Part shown: in pieces, positions 14,325-26,935 of the stretch | How the letters are laid out: the number at the start of each line of letters is the position of its first letter | Numbering within the stretch: the first letter of the stretch is position 1 | Assembly: GCA_029204225.1 (NCBI GenBank) | Contig: MU832590.1 | Span: forward strand, 1 to 64,000 | Reading direction: 5' to 3' | Length of the DNA: 64,000 nucleotides | Origin: Diphasiastrum complanatum | Taxonomy: Eukaryota; Streptophyta; Lycopodiopsida; Lycopodiales; Lycopodiaceae | Program-made: the position numbers and the translations under genes | The notes under the pieces: model-generated | Seen by the model: the letters and a program-made list of their open reading frames with translations, nothing else | Databases searched by the model: none | What the model was told of the DNA's origin: nothing

Positions 14325-15163
14325 TTAACATGTCTTTTTTTTTTTAAAGATGAAATGGTCGTGAAATTGGAAACTTTTATTACTTACTGATGCAAATGCC
14401 TCCTTTATCATCTTAAACATTATTGCATATGCTTTTCTACTGATGCTAGAAAAATCACATGCCCCCTGAACCAATGTAGTGTCCAATATTTTTCCAACTT
14501 CATTCATAATGTTATCAGTAACTAAAGCCTTAATCTTTTTCATTTTGTTATTGTTTAACATTGATTTCATAGATTTAGAAGTCAAAATAGAACCTAGTGA
14601 GTTTCCAATGGAAATCTCATCGACCAAATGGTCTTCAGCAACCAATGTTGATCTGCATTGCAAACATAATGTTCATAAAACTGTTAGTAGAGATTAGGAC
14701 AATCATAGTATTCACAGCAACATAATAAACAAATCAATAAAAAGTTGAAATTAATAAATAACAAAACTAGTGATTATGATTGAATCTAAAAGTTCAAGCA
14801 ATATTAAACCAAATAAGCTATAACTTACTTGAAAGCACGGATTCGTCTTTTTCAATAACCTCCTCTAAATGATAGATCACATATATCCTTGGTTACCAAT
14901 CTTTTCCTCTTGTTGTTTCTGACCTTTTTGTTGAGCACATCCATATCTTTAACAAGAGACAAATATGAGATACGCATGGATTGAAATGCAGTTTTTATCT
15001 CATCATTACTAGTTGTAAAATGACGCATAGAATATTTCAACGTTTGGATCTCCTTTTTGAACATCTCATTATCTTCCAAACAAGTTTTCAACTTTGTAGA
15101 TTTTTCTTCACATTCGTTTGATATTTTCCTTAATTCCTCTTCCAAATAATGTATTCTTTGCAT
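14325..15163 (-). pseudogene. Coiled-coil coding relics upstream of the C-x-x-C gene
   Basis: Two further minus-strand coding-like blocks may belong to the same locus. Block 15163-14852 encodes about 100 residues of charged heptad-like sequence (Lys/Glu-rich, leucines spaced for a coiled coil) and ends in a K-x-R-K-R-K basic patch. Its downstream side has a strong donor (TCAA|GTAAGT near 14824). Block 14652-14325 begins after an acceptor-like TGCAATGCAG and encodes about 110 residues of no known family. The reading frames on either side of this intron do not match without an indel, so I call it a relic or an incompletely resolved gene. Confidence 0.35.
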
Positions 15164-15703
15164 TGGATGTGCATTCCCAAATTCTCACAGTAATCCAAAA
15201 GGCCATTTTTGCCATGACACATATAGATTATTAATTGACTCACCGAATGAAAATCCGGATGTTGCAATGAATATGGATCAATAGGATACAATGTTCCCAA
15301 TGACCATAAATCTAGGGTTATACCAAAGAGCAATGGGAAAGTCCTTGGACTTTCGCCAACCTAAATAACTTTTGGTCCAAACTAACAATGCACCAAAAAG
15401 GTGTCTTGGCCTTAGCCATTGTTCGAAATAAGCTAATTACATTCATATAGTAATAGGATGTTTGTATATATATGTTTTAGAATGCCTAAAGACATTCGAA
15501 AATAAAGGCATGACTCTTGAACAAGTCAATGCAAAGAATGAAGCCCAAGAAAAGGCAATTTTTCACAGAAAACCAGCCACCAAGAAAAGGCAGCGAAGAA
15601 TGTGAGCAGACTGTTTGCAAGCTGTTGCACTTTTAGTGTTCAAAACTGTTTACTATACTTGGATCATTCATCATGGAAGGAACGTCTTAAAAAATCTGCT
15701 TGA

Positions 15704-15803
15704 TCAACAAGTTCAACGGTGATGACTTCCACATGTGGAAGTTCAAGATGAAGATGATACTCACAAAAAAAGAACTCTGGAGATATGTGGAGGTTTATGA
15801 TCC
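15704..15803 (+). pseudogene. Ty1/copia gag N-terminal fragment
   Basis: The frame reads K-F-N-G-D-D-F-H-M-W-K-F-K-M-K-M-I-L, matching the conserved start of copia gag (F-x-G-x-N/D-F-x-x-W-K-x-x-M). It continues about 15 residues and then is lost in AT-rich DNA. No zinc knuckle follows. Confidence 0.75.
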
Positions 15804-16640
15804 CACATTATCCAAATTAAATGTTTTATATTGTAAATTTTTCAATTTTTGTACATGAAAATATGCTATAGTGCCTAAATTCATGTAAAGGCCTATTTGC
15901 ATCTTGTAAATACATTGTAATTAATAACGCATGACGTTTTGCACGACGTTCTAGAGCGACACATTAGCTGATCCCAACCGACACTTTAACGGTTAGTGAT
16001 CGACGCTTAGGCCGGTGTTCGTTCCTATAAGGGCGAAACTCAGAGCCATTGTACACACGTAGAGATTCAGCTATCAATAGAGAGAAGAGAGCCAGCCTTC
16101 ATAGCTTGTGCATTCATTTTCTCTATTATCTATTACAGTTACACTTCTTATCAACTAAGCAAACACACTCTGAGATATTCTGTAGCCGATTTTGATAGAC
16201 ATATGTTTGTGGTATTCACTCACTTGTACTGAATTCCAGATTCTCTAACTTGGATTTACAAGTCACATCTAGGAGCAACAGTTCTAACTGATGTGTGCAG
16301 GAAATTAGCCAAAGCCTAAAGCATAATTCTAAATAGAATTTCTTTTAATTCTGAATGAGCTATGTGTTCAGATAAAGAACTTAATTGACATTCTACTTTG
16401 TTGCTTTCTGTGATAAGAACTAATTCCCTGTGCTTGTTAAGAGAAATCAAAAGCCAAACAGATTCTGTTGTGAAGGATCTTTTTGCTTGTTGTTGTCAGA
16501 TTAATTTACTTACTGTTGTCCTAAGAGCCTGGAAGATAACGTACCCTTCTATTCCTTCAGACCTTGACCAAATCGTTTCATCATTGGTATTTCTAGACGC
16601 CAATTACTCAATATTTGTGCATTCACCATCTATTCATGTT
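15804..16640. other. LTR/leader-like debris, no gene
   Basis: No coding signal. A 'ctataaggg' TATA-like box near 16036 followed by a GA-rich leader suggests part of an LTR, but I could not find both ends. Confidence 0.35.
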
Positions 16641-16644
16641 TCAT

Positions 16645-17545
16645 GAGACAGACTTTTTTGTCGAAGGAATTCGAAATGACTGATTCAGGCCCTATGCACC
16701 GAGACAACCAGAGACAGAGTGAACAAAAGTATCACGCTAATTCAAAAAAGGTATTTAGCCAGTGTACTCTACAGGTATGGCATGGAAAACTGCAAGTCAA
16801 TAGACTCGCCTATGGATCCAAGATTCAAACTGTCAAAGGATATGTGCCCGAAGACTGATGCAGAGAAGAAACTGATGTGCAACTACCCCTATCAGTCGAT
16901 ATTCAGATCGATCATGTATGCCATGGTCTGCACCAGACCTAATCTAGCATTTACAATCAGCACATTGTCAGAGTTTATGTCAAATCTTAGCCTACCTCAC
17001 TGGAAAGCTCTACTCAAAGTACTAAGATACATTCAAGCCACTAAGCACTATGCTTTGTGTTATAATGAAAATACAAAGGATGCTTTGACATTACTTACTT
17101 ATTCTGACTCTAATTGGGCTGGTAATGTGGACACAAGAAAATCCACTTTTGGCTATCTTTGCTTTCTAGTAGGAGGACCCATTTCTTGGAATAGTTGAAA
17201 GCATAAATGCATTTCTTTGTCCTCCACAGAATCAGAATATGTTGCCACTACCTCTACAATGAAAGAAATTATCTGGCTTAGAAGATTGCTTCAAGATCTT
17301 ATGATCTTTCAAATCAGTCCAACTATACTCTATTGCGACAATTAGAGCTGCATTCACTCTAGAACTAAACGTATTGAAGTTCAATTTCATTTTCTTAGAG
17401 AGAAAGTTCAAAATGAAGATGTCGAATTAAGTTACTATCTTACTGCCAATATGTTGGTAATATCTTGACTAAGCCTCTATCAAGAGAAAAGCATGTTGCA
17501 TTATGTAGCTTGCTCAATTTATTCTCAGGATCCTAGGAGAGTTCG
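16645..17545 (+). pseudogene. Ty1/copia reverse transcriptase end and RNase H, decayed
   Basis: The sequence starts with E-F-E-M-T-D and runs through the Y-G-M-E-N-C-K-S-I-D-S-P-M-D block, the Y-Q-S-I-F-R-S-I-M-Y connection, and the RNase H blocks T-Y-S-D-S-N-W-A-G and L-S-S-T-E-S-E-Y-V-A-T. It then reaches S-R-T-K-R-I-E-V-Q-F-H-F-L-R-E and T-K-P-L-S-R-E, the copia C terminus. The longest clean frame is 16719-17198. A TAG interrupts after P-I-S-W-N-S, a second breaks the C-D-N box, and frame changes occur near the start and after E-D-V-E-L-S. A purine-rich 'caggatcctaggagag' follows, where a polypurine tract and LTR would begin. Confidence 0.88.
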
Positions 17546-19230
17546 TCTAAATTCTTGAGCACCAGTACATTATGTAAATATATACACACACTCTCTCTCT
17601 CTCGACAACATTGCAGTCTTACTCTCTGAAGTTGGAACATCTGTGCATCAACCAATTGGAGCAGAAGCGAGATTGACGACGAACTCTTCGAATATCCTCT
17701 TCGATCACCTATGAACTCAAAGTCTTCAAGTTCGAGGTCCATGTCATCCACACTGCCCTGTCCGACGCAGACCATGTCACATTTCATTTTAGTACACTTT
17801 TTGTAACTACATTGTTTCACGCTCGTTGCACACACAATCATTGTAACCATTCCATGTATATATACATAACGGCAACTCACGTAAATGATGGTCGCCACCT
17901 AGCAAGCACATGGGCTCCTAAAACAAGTGGCATCCCCTTATGGGGTCCACCTACCCTCAACTCACATGGCCACCACCCTCTTTACGCCACCTCACCCAAG
18001 GGTCACTTGGGTCACGTCCCCACCCAACTTTTGGGTCACCGCCTTGACCTCACGGCCTTATGGCCTAAAGATACACCTAAATCTTCTCTAAGGCTTGTCC
18101 TTAGGCAAAGGAGAAAGTGTAGGTACAACTATACGTTCATGAGGAGGAGGTGGAGGAAAAAACATCAAATTTCCTCCCCAAAAGTGAAACAGATGAAGGA
18201 TTTACCAATTTTTCTTTGTATGCAGGTGGAAAATTACAAGAGGTGGTTTAAGCCCATGAAAGAGACTAAGAAAGATAGAAGGAAGGCCACACAGATCTAT
18301 TCTTGCAGCAAGTATAGCCTGCAAGTACAGCTGTGTACTTTTATTTTATTTTCTTCTCCCTTTTTTAAAAATTTTCATCAGCAAACCATGGTTCAGAAAT
18401 AGTTTTGTATCTTTGAAAGCTTGCAAAGTTAAATTCTAAACTCAAAGTTATCTTTTAAAACTTTTTAAAACAAACTTTGAAAACTTAGCTTAAAGATTTA
18501 ACATGTATTTGTAAGGTACATAATAGTTTAATCATAAACTTTATTTATTTGAAGTTTACAAAGTTGAATAGTGAAGGTTTAAGAGATAATAAACTTTGAG
18601 CAGAGAGTCTCCGATTCCAAAAAGTTTTACTTTGACTAAAGTTTAAACATTTCTTTGCAAGATCCCATCAAAGGTGCTTTTTAAGAAGTACTTAGTACTT
18701 TTATAAAAGGCTTTTATTTTGTAATTCTCTCCCCACAGAATATAGAGAAGTCTGCGGCTGCCTTTTGAAAGCTCAAGGCAAAGCCCAAGTACCTAAACGA
18801 ACCCCTCCCTCAAAATTAAGCAGGCAGGGCCTGCTCTTCCGCCTGCGCAGCCTGTGTACTGTTGGAGAAAACCAGAATTTGCCTGAGAGCCGTACGGATT
18901 TGCGCGCGCTGGCGCGCAGGTGCCCAGCAATTTTTTTTTTTTAATTATTATTAAAAATTTCGACTTCCAAAACTCAAAATAAGGCCAGAAACAAAATCGG
19001 TTTTTGAAGTCTTTAAAAACCGTAAAACATTAAAAAAAATCGACTACTACCACCGTAGCTAGCAAAGGTGGTTCGTTTTCAATCAAAATGACCTCAGATT
19101 GAGACGAACCAAAAAGCAAAGTTGTTCAGATCAATTCAACAAAATCAACTAAGCCTTCAAAAACATCATCTAAGAGCTCAAACCAACCAAAAACATAAGT
19201 TAGAGCGATTGCACCTTATTCACAATGATC
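17546..19230. other. Gene-free stretch, probably the leader of a minus-strand element
   Basis: No domain recognised. Because a minus-strand primer site lies at its right edge (19231-19247), the part from about 18170 to 19230 is plausibly the untranslated interior of that element; the A/T-rich composition and lack of frames fit. Confidence 0.35.
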
Positions 19231-19730
19231 GGTGGCTCTGATACCAACTCTTAGAATCCCCATCGTCATGTCGGTCATTGCTAAAGCACAAATAAGTGAC
19301 GAACGCTACGTTACCACCCAACCATAGAGGTACTGCCACCTCACTCCCGTGCACTGGAGCTACAGGCCACCATCAAGCAAGCTCGAATCTCATGTAAGCC
19401 ATGGTGTCCCATACCACCATGCCTTACCCTCGACCCTCACCTACCTACATCCTGAGGCCTAGATACTCGTCCTGACCTAATCTCCAGGAGAGAATGAATG
19501 CTCAGCTCATGGAGATCCCCCTCTATATACATAGTCCAGGTGGGTCATCTCCCTTCATAGGAGTCACGCATGACTAACGACACGCGACAGTTGTGCACAC
19601 TAACACGGGTCCATAACAACGAGTCACCACGTGCCAATAGTACATTGACATGTGGCACCCAAAAGACCTATAGCTCTAGATCAACATTTCGTCCCATAAC
19701 TGAGATCGTCACCTCAAGTTTCCTATTGTG
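19231..19730 (-). repeat. Minus-strand primer binding site and adjoining LTR relic
   Basis: Positions 19231-19247 are the reverse complement of TGGTATCAGAGCC plus flanking bases, a standard plant primer site on the minus strand. The 5' LTR of that element should lie to the right. A minus-strand TATA box (TATATAGAGGGG, near 19530) supports this. The outer LTR end and a matching second LTR were not found. Confidence 0.45.
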
Positions 19731-20085
19731 TACCCTTATGGGTACGTAACACTAATCCTTGTAGTTAAGGAACTTCTTGTCATTCATAGGTATACCTCTC
19801 ATTTTCTTCATTCTATCTTTCAATTTTTTGTCATTCTTAGGTTTACCTCACAATCTCTACATTCTCACCGATCTCAGCTTGCGTACTCGTATTTTCGACT
19901 AATGGCTACACATAATCAGAGACCAAGAGGAACCATTGATGCAATCAATATTTGCAATGAAAAAAATGCAGAAGATCAATGGATACCAAGAATATATTGA
20001 AAATATCAATGGATCTTGATGCATCCCTCTGCAAAAGGCTCATTCCAAAAAAGAAAAAGATCGGATAACATATAAAGACAGGATA

Positions 20086-21067
20086 ATGGATTTTAAAGTA
20101 TCACCTGCCGGTCAATCTATTACGGAAGTTTTAGTTCAGCATGCTTATTTTCACAATGAGCTCAACATTCATGATCTAAATCCAAATAATATAAGGAAAT
20201 GCAATTGTAAGTTTTAGACTCTATTTTTTTAGATTTAGCATTTTTTTTAAATTATATTTTTCTTGAGATGTTTTTGTTGGTTTTGCAGATTTGTGTCCAT
20301 CAAATTTCTTTGAATGGCAATCAGTTCAATCGATTGCACGAGTAATCAATGCCATACATTTGGATATCGGTATTTTACAATATAAAGGTCGTTTTCCAAA
20401 ATCACTTTTAGATTCAGGAGTTTTTTTTTATGATCACACCTATTTTCCTGATAAAAATGGTTTAGTTGGTAGGTTAGAGCCATATCCTCTACTAGATTTT
20501 TCGAGTGAGGAATGGATTTCTCCTAATGCAGCAATTTCAGAAAATTTTCAATCTAGGCTATATATTGATATTGAGAGTATATTAAAATGTAGCACTGGAT
20601 CAAAGAATAATAGATTAAGTTGGTATCTACCTTTTACTATTTTTGTTGATTTTTTTTCCAAATGCAATGTTCGGAGAACGAAAACAATATTTATTTGTAA
20701 GGACTTGAGTGTTGATATAATCGTCGAGTTGTTGGATGATGGTTGGGATACAAAACAAAATCAGCAAATTGAGTGCAGAGTATGTTACTCATCCATGACA
20801 TTTAGATATCACATCGAAAAGCAAATGCTCACTTTGTTGCTGTATTATAGAAGATGGATTAAATACAAAAATGTTTGGAAGCCACTTGATCAAGATTTTG
20901 GTATAAACCCTCAAGAGCAACTTCAGCTAACAGTGAAAAGAAATGACAACATTCTTGCAATGGTTGAGGTTGAGGAAGATTGGTGTCTCAATCACATTCG
21001 ATCAAAACTAGACATGTTGCAATTTGATCTACCTCAGTACTATCAATTTTGATTGAATGGTGTAAAG
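20086..21067 (+). pseudogene. Unrecognised spliced gene broken by one in-frame TGA
   Basis: Exon 1 runs 20086-20206 and ends AATT|GTAAGT; exon 2 starts at 20289 after TTTTGCAG. Joined, they encode 294 residues without interruption to a TGA at 21050-21052; the 82-base intron is typical of plants. The frame continues sensibly past that TGA (L-N-G-V-K) to a perfect donor AAG|GTACGT at 21067. The TGA therefore looks like a nonsense mutation inside an exon rather than the true end. The last 45 residues (V-E-V-E-E-D-W, then F-D-L-P-Q-Y-Y-Q-F, then L-N-G-V-K) resemble the strand-helix-strand pattern of a ubiquitin-like fold; this is inference. No further exon was identified. A frame at 19903-20000 starting M-A-T-H-N-Q may be a 5' exon but does not join cleanly. 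I do not recognise the family. Confidence 0.55.
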
Positions 21068-21069
21068 GT

Positions 21070-21830
21070 ACGTTATGCCATATAAAAATATTTCTTTTTT
21101 TCTATTTCTAAGTGAATCAGTTTCATAAAATATATTTGGTGTTATGTCCACATCATGCATGTAGGATTCGGCATAATCCTTGACTTGAATACACGGTACT
21201 CCAGTACGCAAGATTATTGGTTACATCTCGTTATTCCAAACTAGGCCAGAAAGGTAATTAATAACCTTGCGAGGGCCCAGTTACATTTGTGGAGCTAGTG
21301 CATGGGTTAGGACGGCTATAGGCATGTGTAGAATATCAATATTAGTGAAAAGCACTTTTGGGATTTACCTAGCATGCATGGGCACATGCACATCTGAGGC
21401 TGGGGCCTATATATCCTAGTAGGAAGTCACCCTCCTACCATTCCAAAATGTGGTTTTCATTACTAGTTTCCTCTCTTTTTCAATTCTATCCTATGCCATG
21501 GCTTGGGGGTGATGCTACTAGAGATTGATCAATGACTTATCATTGGTTGGGTGGTTTTGCTCCACCGTGTTCTCTTTGTGTTTGTCTTATAAGCAGGATC
21601 TTGAAGAGCTTTCTCTTATAGTTGGCCACCAAAGCCCAAGCTATAAAATTTTGTGAACTGTGATCTCCACAATAAAATGACCATTAACAGTTCTGCACGT
21701 CAATAACTTGTTTAGTTTTAGTAGTTTCTAGACACCAACAAAGAATCTCATCATGTCCTTTTTTATATGACTGGCCATTAAAAAGTTTAAACACCTTGCT
21801 TGCCAAATCAACTAGCACTTTTGTTTTTTT
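21070..21830. other. No recognised feature
   Basis: AT-rich, with a TATA-like 'cctatatatcc' near 21407 that may be LTR debris. No coding signal. Confidence 0.4.
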
Positions 21831-21834
21831 TTTA

Positions 21835-21990
21835 ATTATGTGGAAATGTATCTTGTGCTAAAAATTTGCTTGCACTACTCGTAGAAATCCGAGACAATTG
21901 GTCTACCATGGTATGCAATCTCCCAAGTCGTATTCTTATATTCAATTCAAATTCTTGTCGTACTATAAGCCAACACACGCCCTTCTTGCT
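21835..21990 (-). pseudogene. Ty3/gypsy RNase H C-terminal fragment
   Basis: On the minus strand one frame reads R-Q-E-F-E-L-N-I-R-I-R-L-G-R-L-H-T-M-V-D-Q-L-S-R-I. This follows the end-of-RNase-H pattern of gypsy elements (Q-E-F-x-x-x-I-x-x-x-x-G-x-x-x-x-x-A-D-x-L-S-R), with Ala changed to Val before the final Asp. The rest of the polyprotein is absent. Confidence 0.5.
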
Positions 21991-22289
21991 ATAAGAAGAG
22001 AGACAATTCCCTTGTAAATAACACTTTGAGATTATGCTAATTTGCTCTCTTGAGATTATTTTTCTATTTAAGTGTGTTCCCTTTGGAAGTGCATAGCTCG
22101 AGGAAAGATGCTCGGGCCTCCTCTTGCCTCCTTTCATAGGATTTCTATTGTGGCATGATTTTATTGCTTTATTGCTTAGTTAGCTACAATCATCAATATA
22201 TCTCCCTTTGGGTGTTAGATAGGATTTAGTTTAAACACCTTGCTAGTTGGGTAAGCCTTAGCAAGCGTAGGCCCCACAACAACCAGTGC

Positions 22290-22985
22290 AACCTCAAGAG
22301 AAAGAGGATTATGCTCAACCGAGATGCTCAAGCAGAATCAACTCAGACAAAAGGCTATTGAGAATGTTGCAGCAAACAATTGCGAAAGCAATTGATGCCT
22401 TATGACTACAGACCCCGCATCTTACTCAGAGGCAATGGCAAGTCCGGAATTTGAACAATGGAAGAAGGCAATGCAGGAAGAAATTGATTCGTCGTATAAG
22501 AATGAAACATGGACGCTTGAGAGTCTGTCAGAAGGAATGAAAGTTGTAGACTACAAATGGATCTACAAGATAAAGCTCAAATTAGATGGGAGTACTCAGT
22601 GGTACAAGGCTAGATTAGTAGCCAAGGGATATTCTCAGAAGTATGAAGTAGACTATCAGAAAACATTCTCCTCTATGGTAAAACAATCTACCATTCGTCT
22701 CTTATTTGCTTTAGCTATTACACATTCCACAATTGTCCATCATATAGATGTCAAGACCGCATTCCTTTATGGGTTTCTTGATGAAGAAATTTATATGAGG
22801 CAGCTTGAAGTTTTCCTCAACCCACAGTTTCCTGATCTGACCTGCAAATTGAAGAAGTGTATTTACGGGTTAAAACAAGCTGCAAGAGCTTGGCATAAAA
22901 GAATGTGTGAACTTTTGATCTCTATTAGTTTTAGAAGACTTGTTTTAAATAGTGATATCTTCATTAAGACTGAGGGTGATAGTCA
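22290..22985 (+). pseudogene. Ty1/copia reverse transcriptase 5' half
   Basis: The open frame from 22402 shows the copia polymerase blocks A-M-x-x-P-E-F-E-Q-W-K-K-A-M, [33 protein letters not shown] and C-I-Y-G-L-K-Q-A-A-R-A-W. It lacks the Y-V-D-D catalytic box. After about 22980 the same open frame passes into sequence resembling the gag-protease spacer of a copia element, so it is fused to the next element rather than completed. Confidence 0.88.
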
Positions 22986-25900
22986 AGCTGAAAAGGCAAA
23001 TGTTGCAGAATCATCCAAGGATGCAGATAGAGGTGATGAAGCCTTCACGATACTCGATGAAGCTTCAATGAGCTAATTGAACACGACTATGATGTAGTCA
23101 TCAATTCAAGAGCAACACCACACATCACCTACAACAAGAAGATCTTGATCGACTTTAGAGAACTCGAAAACAATAGAGCAGTGATTCTAGGTGATGGGAG
23201 TAGACATGATGTCAAAGGCATCAACACTCTACAGCTGTGAACACTGTCAGGGCAAGCAGAGCTCCCAGGAGCACTCTACGTGCCTTCACTGAAAAAAGAT
23301 CTGCTATCAATCTCCAAGATGGCAGATCTTGGAATTCGAGTTTTATTCAACGACAATACATGCCGCATGATCGAGAAAACCACAACCCAGTTGCTGACGG
23401 TCGGATGCAGAGAATGAAACCTCAACCATTGCCAAGATAATCAACAACTTTGATAGCATATTAAATGCATCAAAAAATGAAAATCGGCTCTGGCATAGGA
23501 GAATGTATCATCTGAACATGCGAAGCCTGTATGACATGTAAAAGAAGGACATAGTCACAAGTCTCAAGATATCAAGAAGGACATAGTCACAGGTCTCAAG
23601 ATATCAAGGCCCGAAACTGAGTTCTACGAAGCCTGTCAGAAAGGCAAACAACATCGGAATCCATTCACACATGAGAAAAGAAGAGCCAAAGAAGTTTCTG
23701 AGCTCATCCACTCTAATGTCTATGGACCAATGAAGATGGATTCTCTCTCAGGTTTGAGATATTTTCTAACATTTATAGATGATTAACCGGATGGCCACGA
23801 TCTACTACCTACAAAAGAAATCTGAAGTGTTTGATTCCTTCAAGAAGTTCATGGCATTTGAAGAGTGGCACACCTCAAAGAAGATACAGATCCTTAGGTC
23901 TGACAATGGAGGTGAATACAAAAGCAAGAATAGGGGACTCGTGCATACAAACCAAAATACAATGGTGTCGTAGAAAGAAGAAACAGAACGCTAGTCAAAA
24001 GAGCCATATGCATGATGGCACAGGCTCAATTGCCAAGTCAATTCTGGGTTGAGGCAATAGCTGCAGCTGTACACTTGCAGAACATATCAACAATGACAGC
24101 GCTGAAAAATAAAACACCATACGAAATGTGGACAGGTAAAAAGTTTGATCTATCATACGTACATGTGTTTGGATGTGCAGCATACAAGCACATTCCAAAA
24201 GAAAAAAGAAACAAGCTTGATGACAAATCAGAGCAAACGATCATGGTCGAGTACTCAAACAGATCACAAGTGTACAGACTCTACGATCCAACCACGAAAA
24301 AGGTTGTTTCGAACAGAGATGTGAAGTTCGATGAGTCCACATTCCCTGGACTAAAAGATGAATGAGGCCATGAGATCTTCACACTACTACCAATTCAAGA
24401 TGGAGATCGAGGAAGACATCAAATCAGAATGCAGAGCCACAGACTCCAGAGTAGCAAGAAGAAAAGGACCAACTCCACGAACAAGAAACGTTCGAACAGC
24501 GACGAAACGAACCTAGAAGATCAACAAGACAAAGAAGACCTCCAAACCGTTACTCTGACAATCTTCAGTGGAGTGAAGATACGCAGTTCGAGTACTGCAG
24601 CTTCACTGAAGAGCCAACAACATACCAAGAAGCTATCTAGACTTCAGAGGAAGAATTTTGAAAGAAGGCGATGTCAGAGGAGATCGAGTTGATGAGGCGG
24701 AACGAGGCATGGACACTAGAGCCATTGCCAGAAAATAGAAAGATGGTTGACTGCAAGTGGGTATACAAGAGGAAGATAAAATCAGATGGCATTGTTGGCC
24801 GCTACAAAAGGCAAGGCTTGTGGCAAAGGGCTACACACAGAGATATGGTGTTGATTATTTCGACACATATTTGCCAATGGTCAAGATGACAAGCATACGA
24901 CTACTCCTTGCATATGCCACATAGCACAATCTGAAAATTCACCAGATTGATGTGAAAATAGCCTTTCTCCATGGAGATCTAGAGGAGGAAATCTTCATGA
25001 AACAGCCTGAAGGATTTGAAGACTCCGACAATCAGCAATATCTTTGTCGATTGCACATGCATCTATGGTCTAAAACAGACATCACGAGCTTGGTATAAGA
25101 AGCTCGATAGTCTTCTGAATCTCTAGACTTCAATCCTACACAACCGGACTGTAACGCCTATAGTAGAAAAAGATTTTGTGATGCTAACTATTTTCGTGGA
25201 TGATTCCCTGATGATAGGAAATTCCTTGATGCTGATCAAAGACACGAAAAGTCAGATTTATGAAAACTATGAAATCACAGATCTAGAAGAAGCAACAAAA
25301 TGCCTTGGGCTGGAGATCTGAAGAGATCGAACAAAGGGCGAAATGCACTTGAGTCAGTCAGAATACGCCAGAAAGGTGCTCAAGCAGTATCACATGATGG
25401 ATTGGAAAGAAAAGGCCACACCAATGATAGCTGGAGCCAAGTTGACAAAGCAGGATTGCCAAAAAAAAGAGGAGGAAAAACAGAAGATGGCAGGTATACC
25501 CTACCAAAACTTGATCGGTAGTCTGATGTACCTCACAATTTGTAACAGACCCGATCTAGCCTTCTCTGTTTATGCCTTGAGCCAATTCCCTTCCAATCTT
25601 GGCATGGCATATTGGCAAATGGCAAAACGAATCCTACAATATCTGAAGGGTACCCAGAATATGGAATTAACCTACAGAGCTGAAAACAAAAGAAAAGGAT
25701 TCAAGCTGCACCACTACAGTGATGCAAGCTGGGCGAGCTGCAAAGATGACAGCAAGTCCATAACTGGAGGATGCACCATAGCGTGCGAAGCTACAATCAG
25801 CTAGATATGCAAAAAGCAAACCTTGGTAGCTCAATCCTCTCGCGAAGCTGAATACGTCGTAGCTTCAAAGGTGGCGAACGAGGTAATGTGGCTGCAGATG

Positions 25901-26195
25901 ATGCTAGAAACAATCGGAATACTACAAGAAGGGCCATGCACGATGATGATGGACTCTCAGAGTGTCATTTATCTGTCCCAGGATCATGTCTTCCATTCAA
26001 AGACAAAAAACATATCTCTGACGTACCATCACATTCAAGATTTAATCTCGAAAGGCCAGAGCTCCAGGTCCAGTACATAAAATCTGAAAGACATTATTGC
26101 AGATCTGCTCACAAAGCCGCTCAACAAGCCACTCTTCACAAAGCAAAGAAAGACAATTGGATTAAACGTGCAAAGCTGCAAGGTTCAAGAGGGAG
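22986..26195 (+). pseudogene. Ty1/copia gag-pol relic: protease, integrase, reverse transcriptase, RNase H
   Basis: Blocks appear in copia order on one strand. Protease at 23095-23150 (S-R-A-T-P-H-I-T; the active D-S-G has decayed to N-S-R). Gag-pre-integrase at 23485-23530 (L-W-H-R-R-M-Y-H-L-N-M-R-S-L-Y). Integrase at 23620-24050, with L-T-F-I-D-D, R-S-D-N-G-G-E-Y and F-W-V-E-A. The integrase C-terminal region ends at 24365 (S-N-R-D-V-K-F-D-E). Reverse transcriptase from 24670 ([25 protein letters not shown]). RNase H at 25343-26100 (H-Y-S-D-A-S-W-A-S; Q-S-S-R-E-A-E-Y-V). At least eight stops or frame changes break it. A polypurine tract (ttcaagagggag) ends at 26195. No gag, 5' LTR or primer site is present; the left side is the foreign reverse-transcriptase piece. 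Confidence 0.9.
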
Positions 26196-26935
26196 TGTCA
26201 GAAATGGTGAACTCTTGCAACTTTGCTGCAACGTGAAAGTCAATGAACCTTGACTCGAAGGTCGAACAATTCACGAAATTTAGCATGCTTCCAAGACAAA
26301 CGAAGGACGAACGATTCGTGAATCATAAACACGCCTCCATGACCGCAAAAACCGCAAAGCGACGCAAAATGAAAAGACACGAAAGAAACGAAAGAAATGA
26401 AAGAAAACGAAAGAAACAAAGGGGAATCTTTTGCGTTGCTAGCTGGCAGCTCAATGGGCTTAGAGTCTTAGACTTCACACCCAGCTGAAATGGGTAGCAA
26501 CGACAGAGAGTAACTGATTAGTTGATTAGCGTTAACTACTCTTGTAATTCTCTGTTTAGCTATCTTGTAAACTCCACGCAGTGGAGATAAGAACAATATT
26601 TTTGGATAAAACAGAGAGTGTGCATGTGTAGAGCAGATAAGAAAAAGACTAGAAACAAAAGAGCTGTGCATGAAAGTCTGCCAACGAACAGAAGACAATA
26701 AAAGAGCAGAGCGTTAGGCCGCCAACGAGCTGACGATCTCGCTCTTAAAATCAAACTGATAACTGATTGCCCTATTTTCGTGCATCTCCCTATCTTACGT
26801 TGTCTTGATTGCTAGAATAAAAGTTGTTCTGTGATGTGTAGTCGCGTGTCTAGGTTCCTGTGAAGCTTCCGCACAAAAGAAAATTCAAAGAAACAAAATC
26901 TTTCGCGACAACAAAACGAAAACAGTTTTGTGACA
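26196..26935 (+). repeat. 3' LTR of the preceding copia relic
   Basis: The LTR begins TGTCAGAAAT directly after the polypurine tract and ends TTTTGTGACA, so the termini form the inverted repeat TGTCA/TGACA. Length about 740 bases. It contains a 'gaaacgaaag' purine-rich array near 26380-26420. No target-site duplication can be checked because the 5' LTR is missing. Confidence 0.75.
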
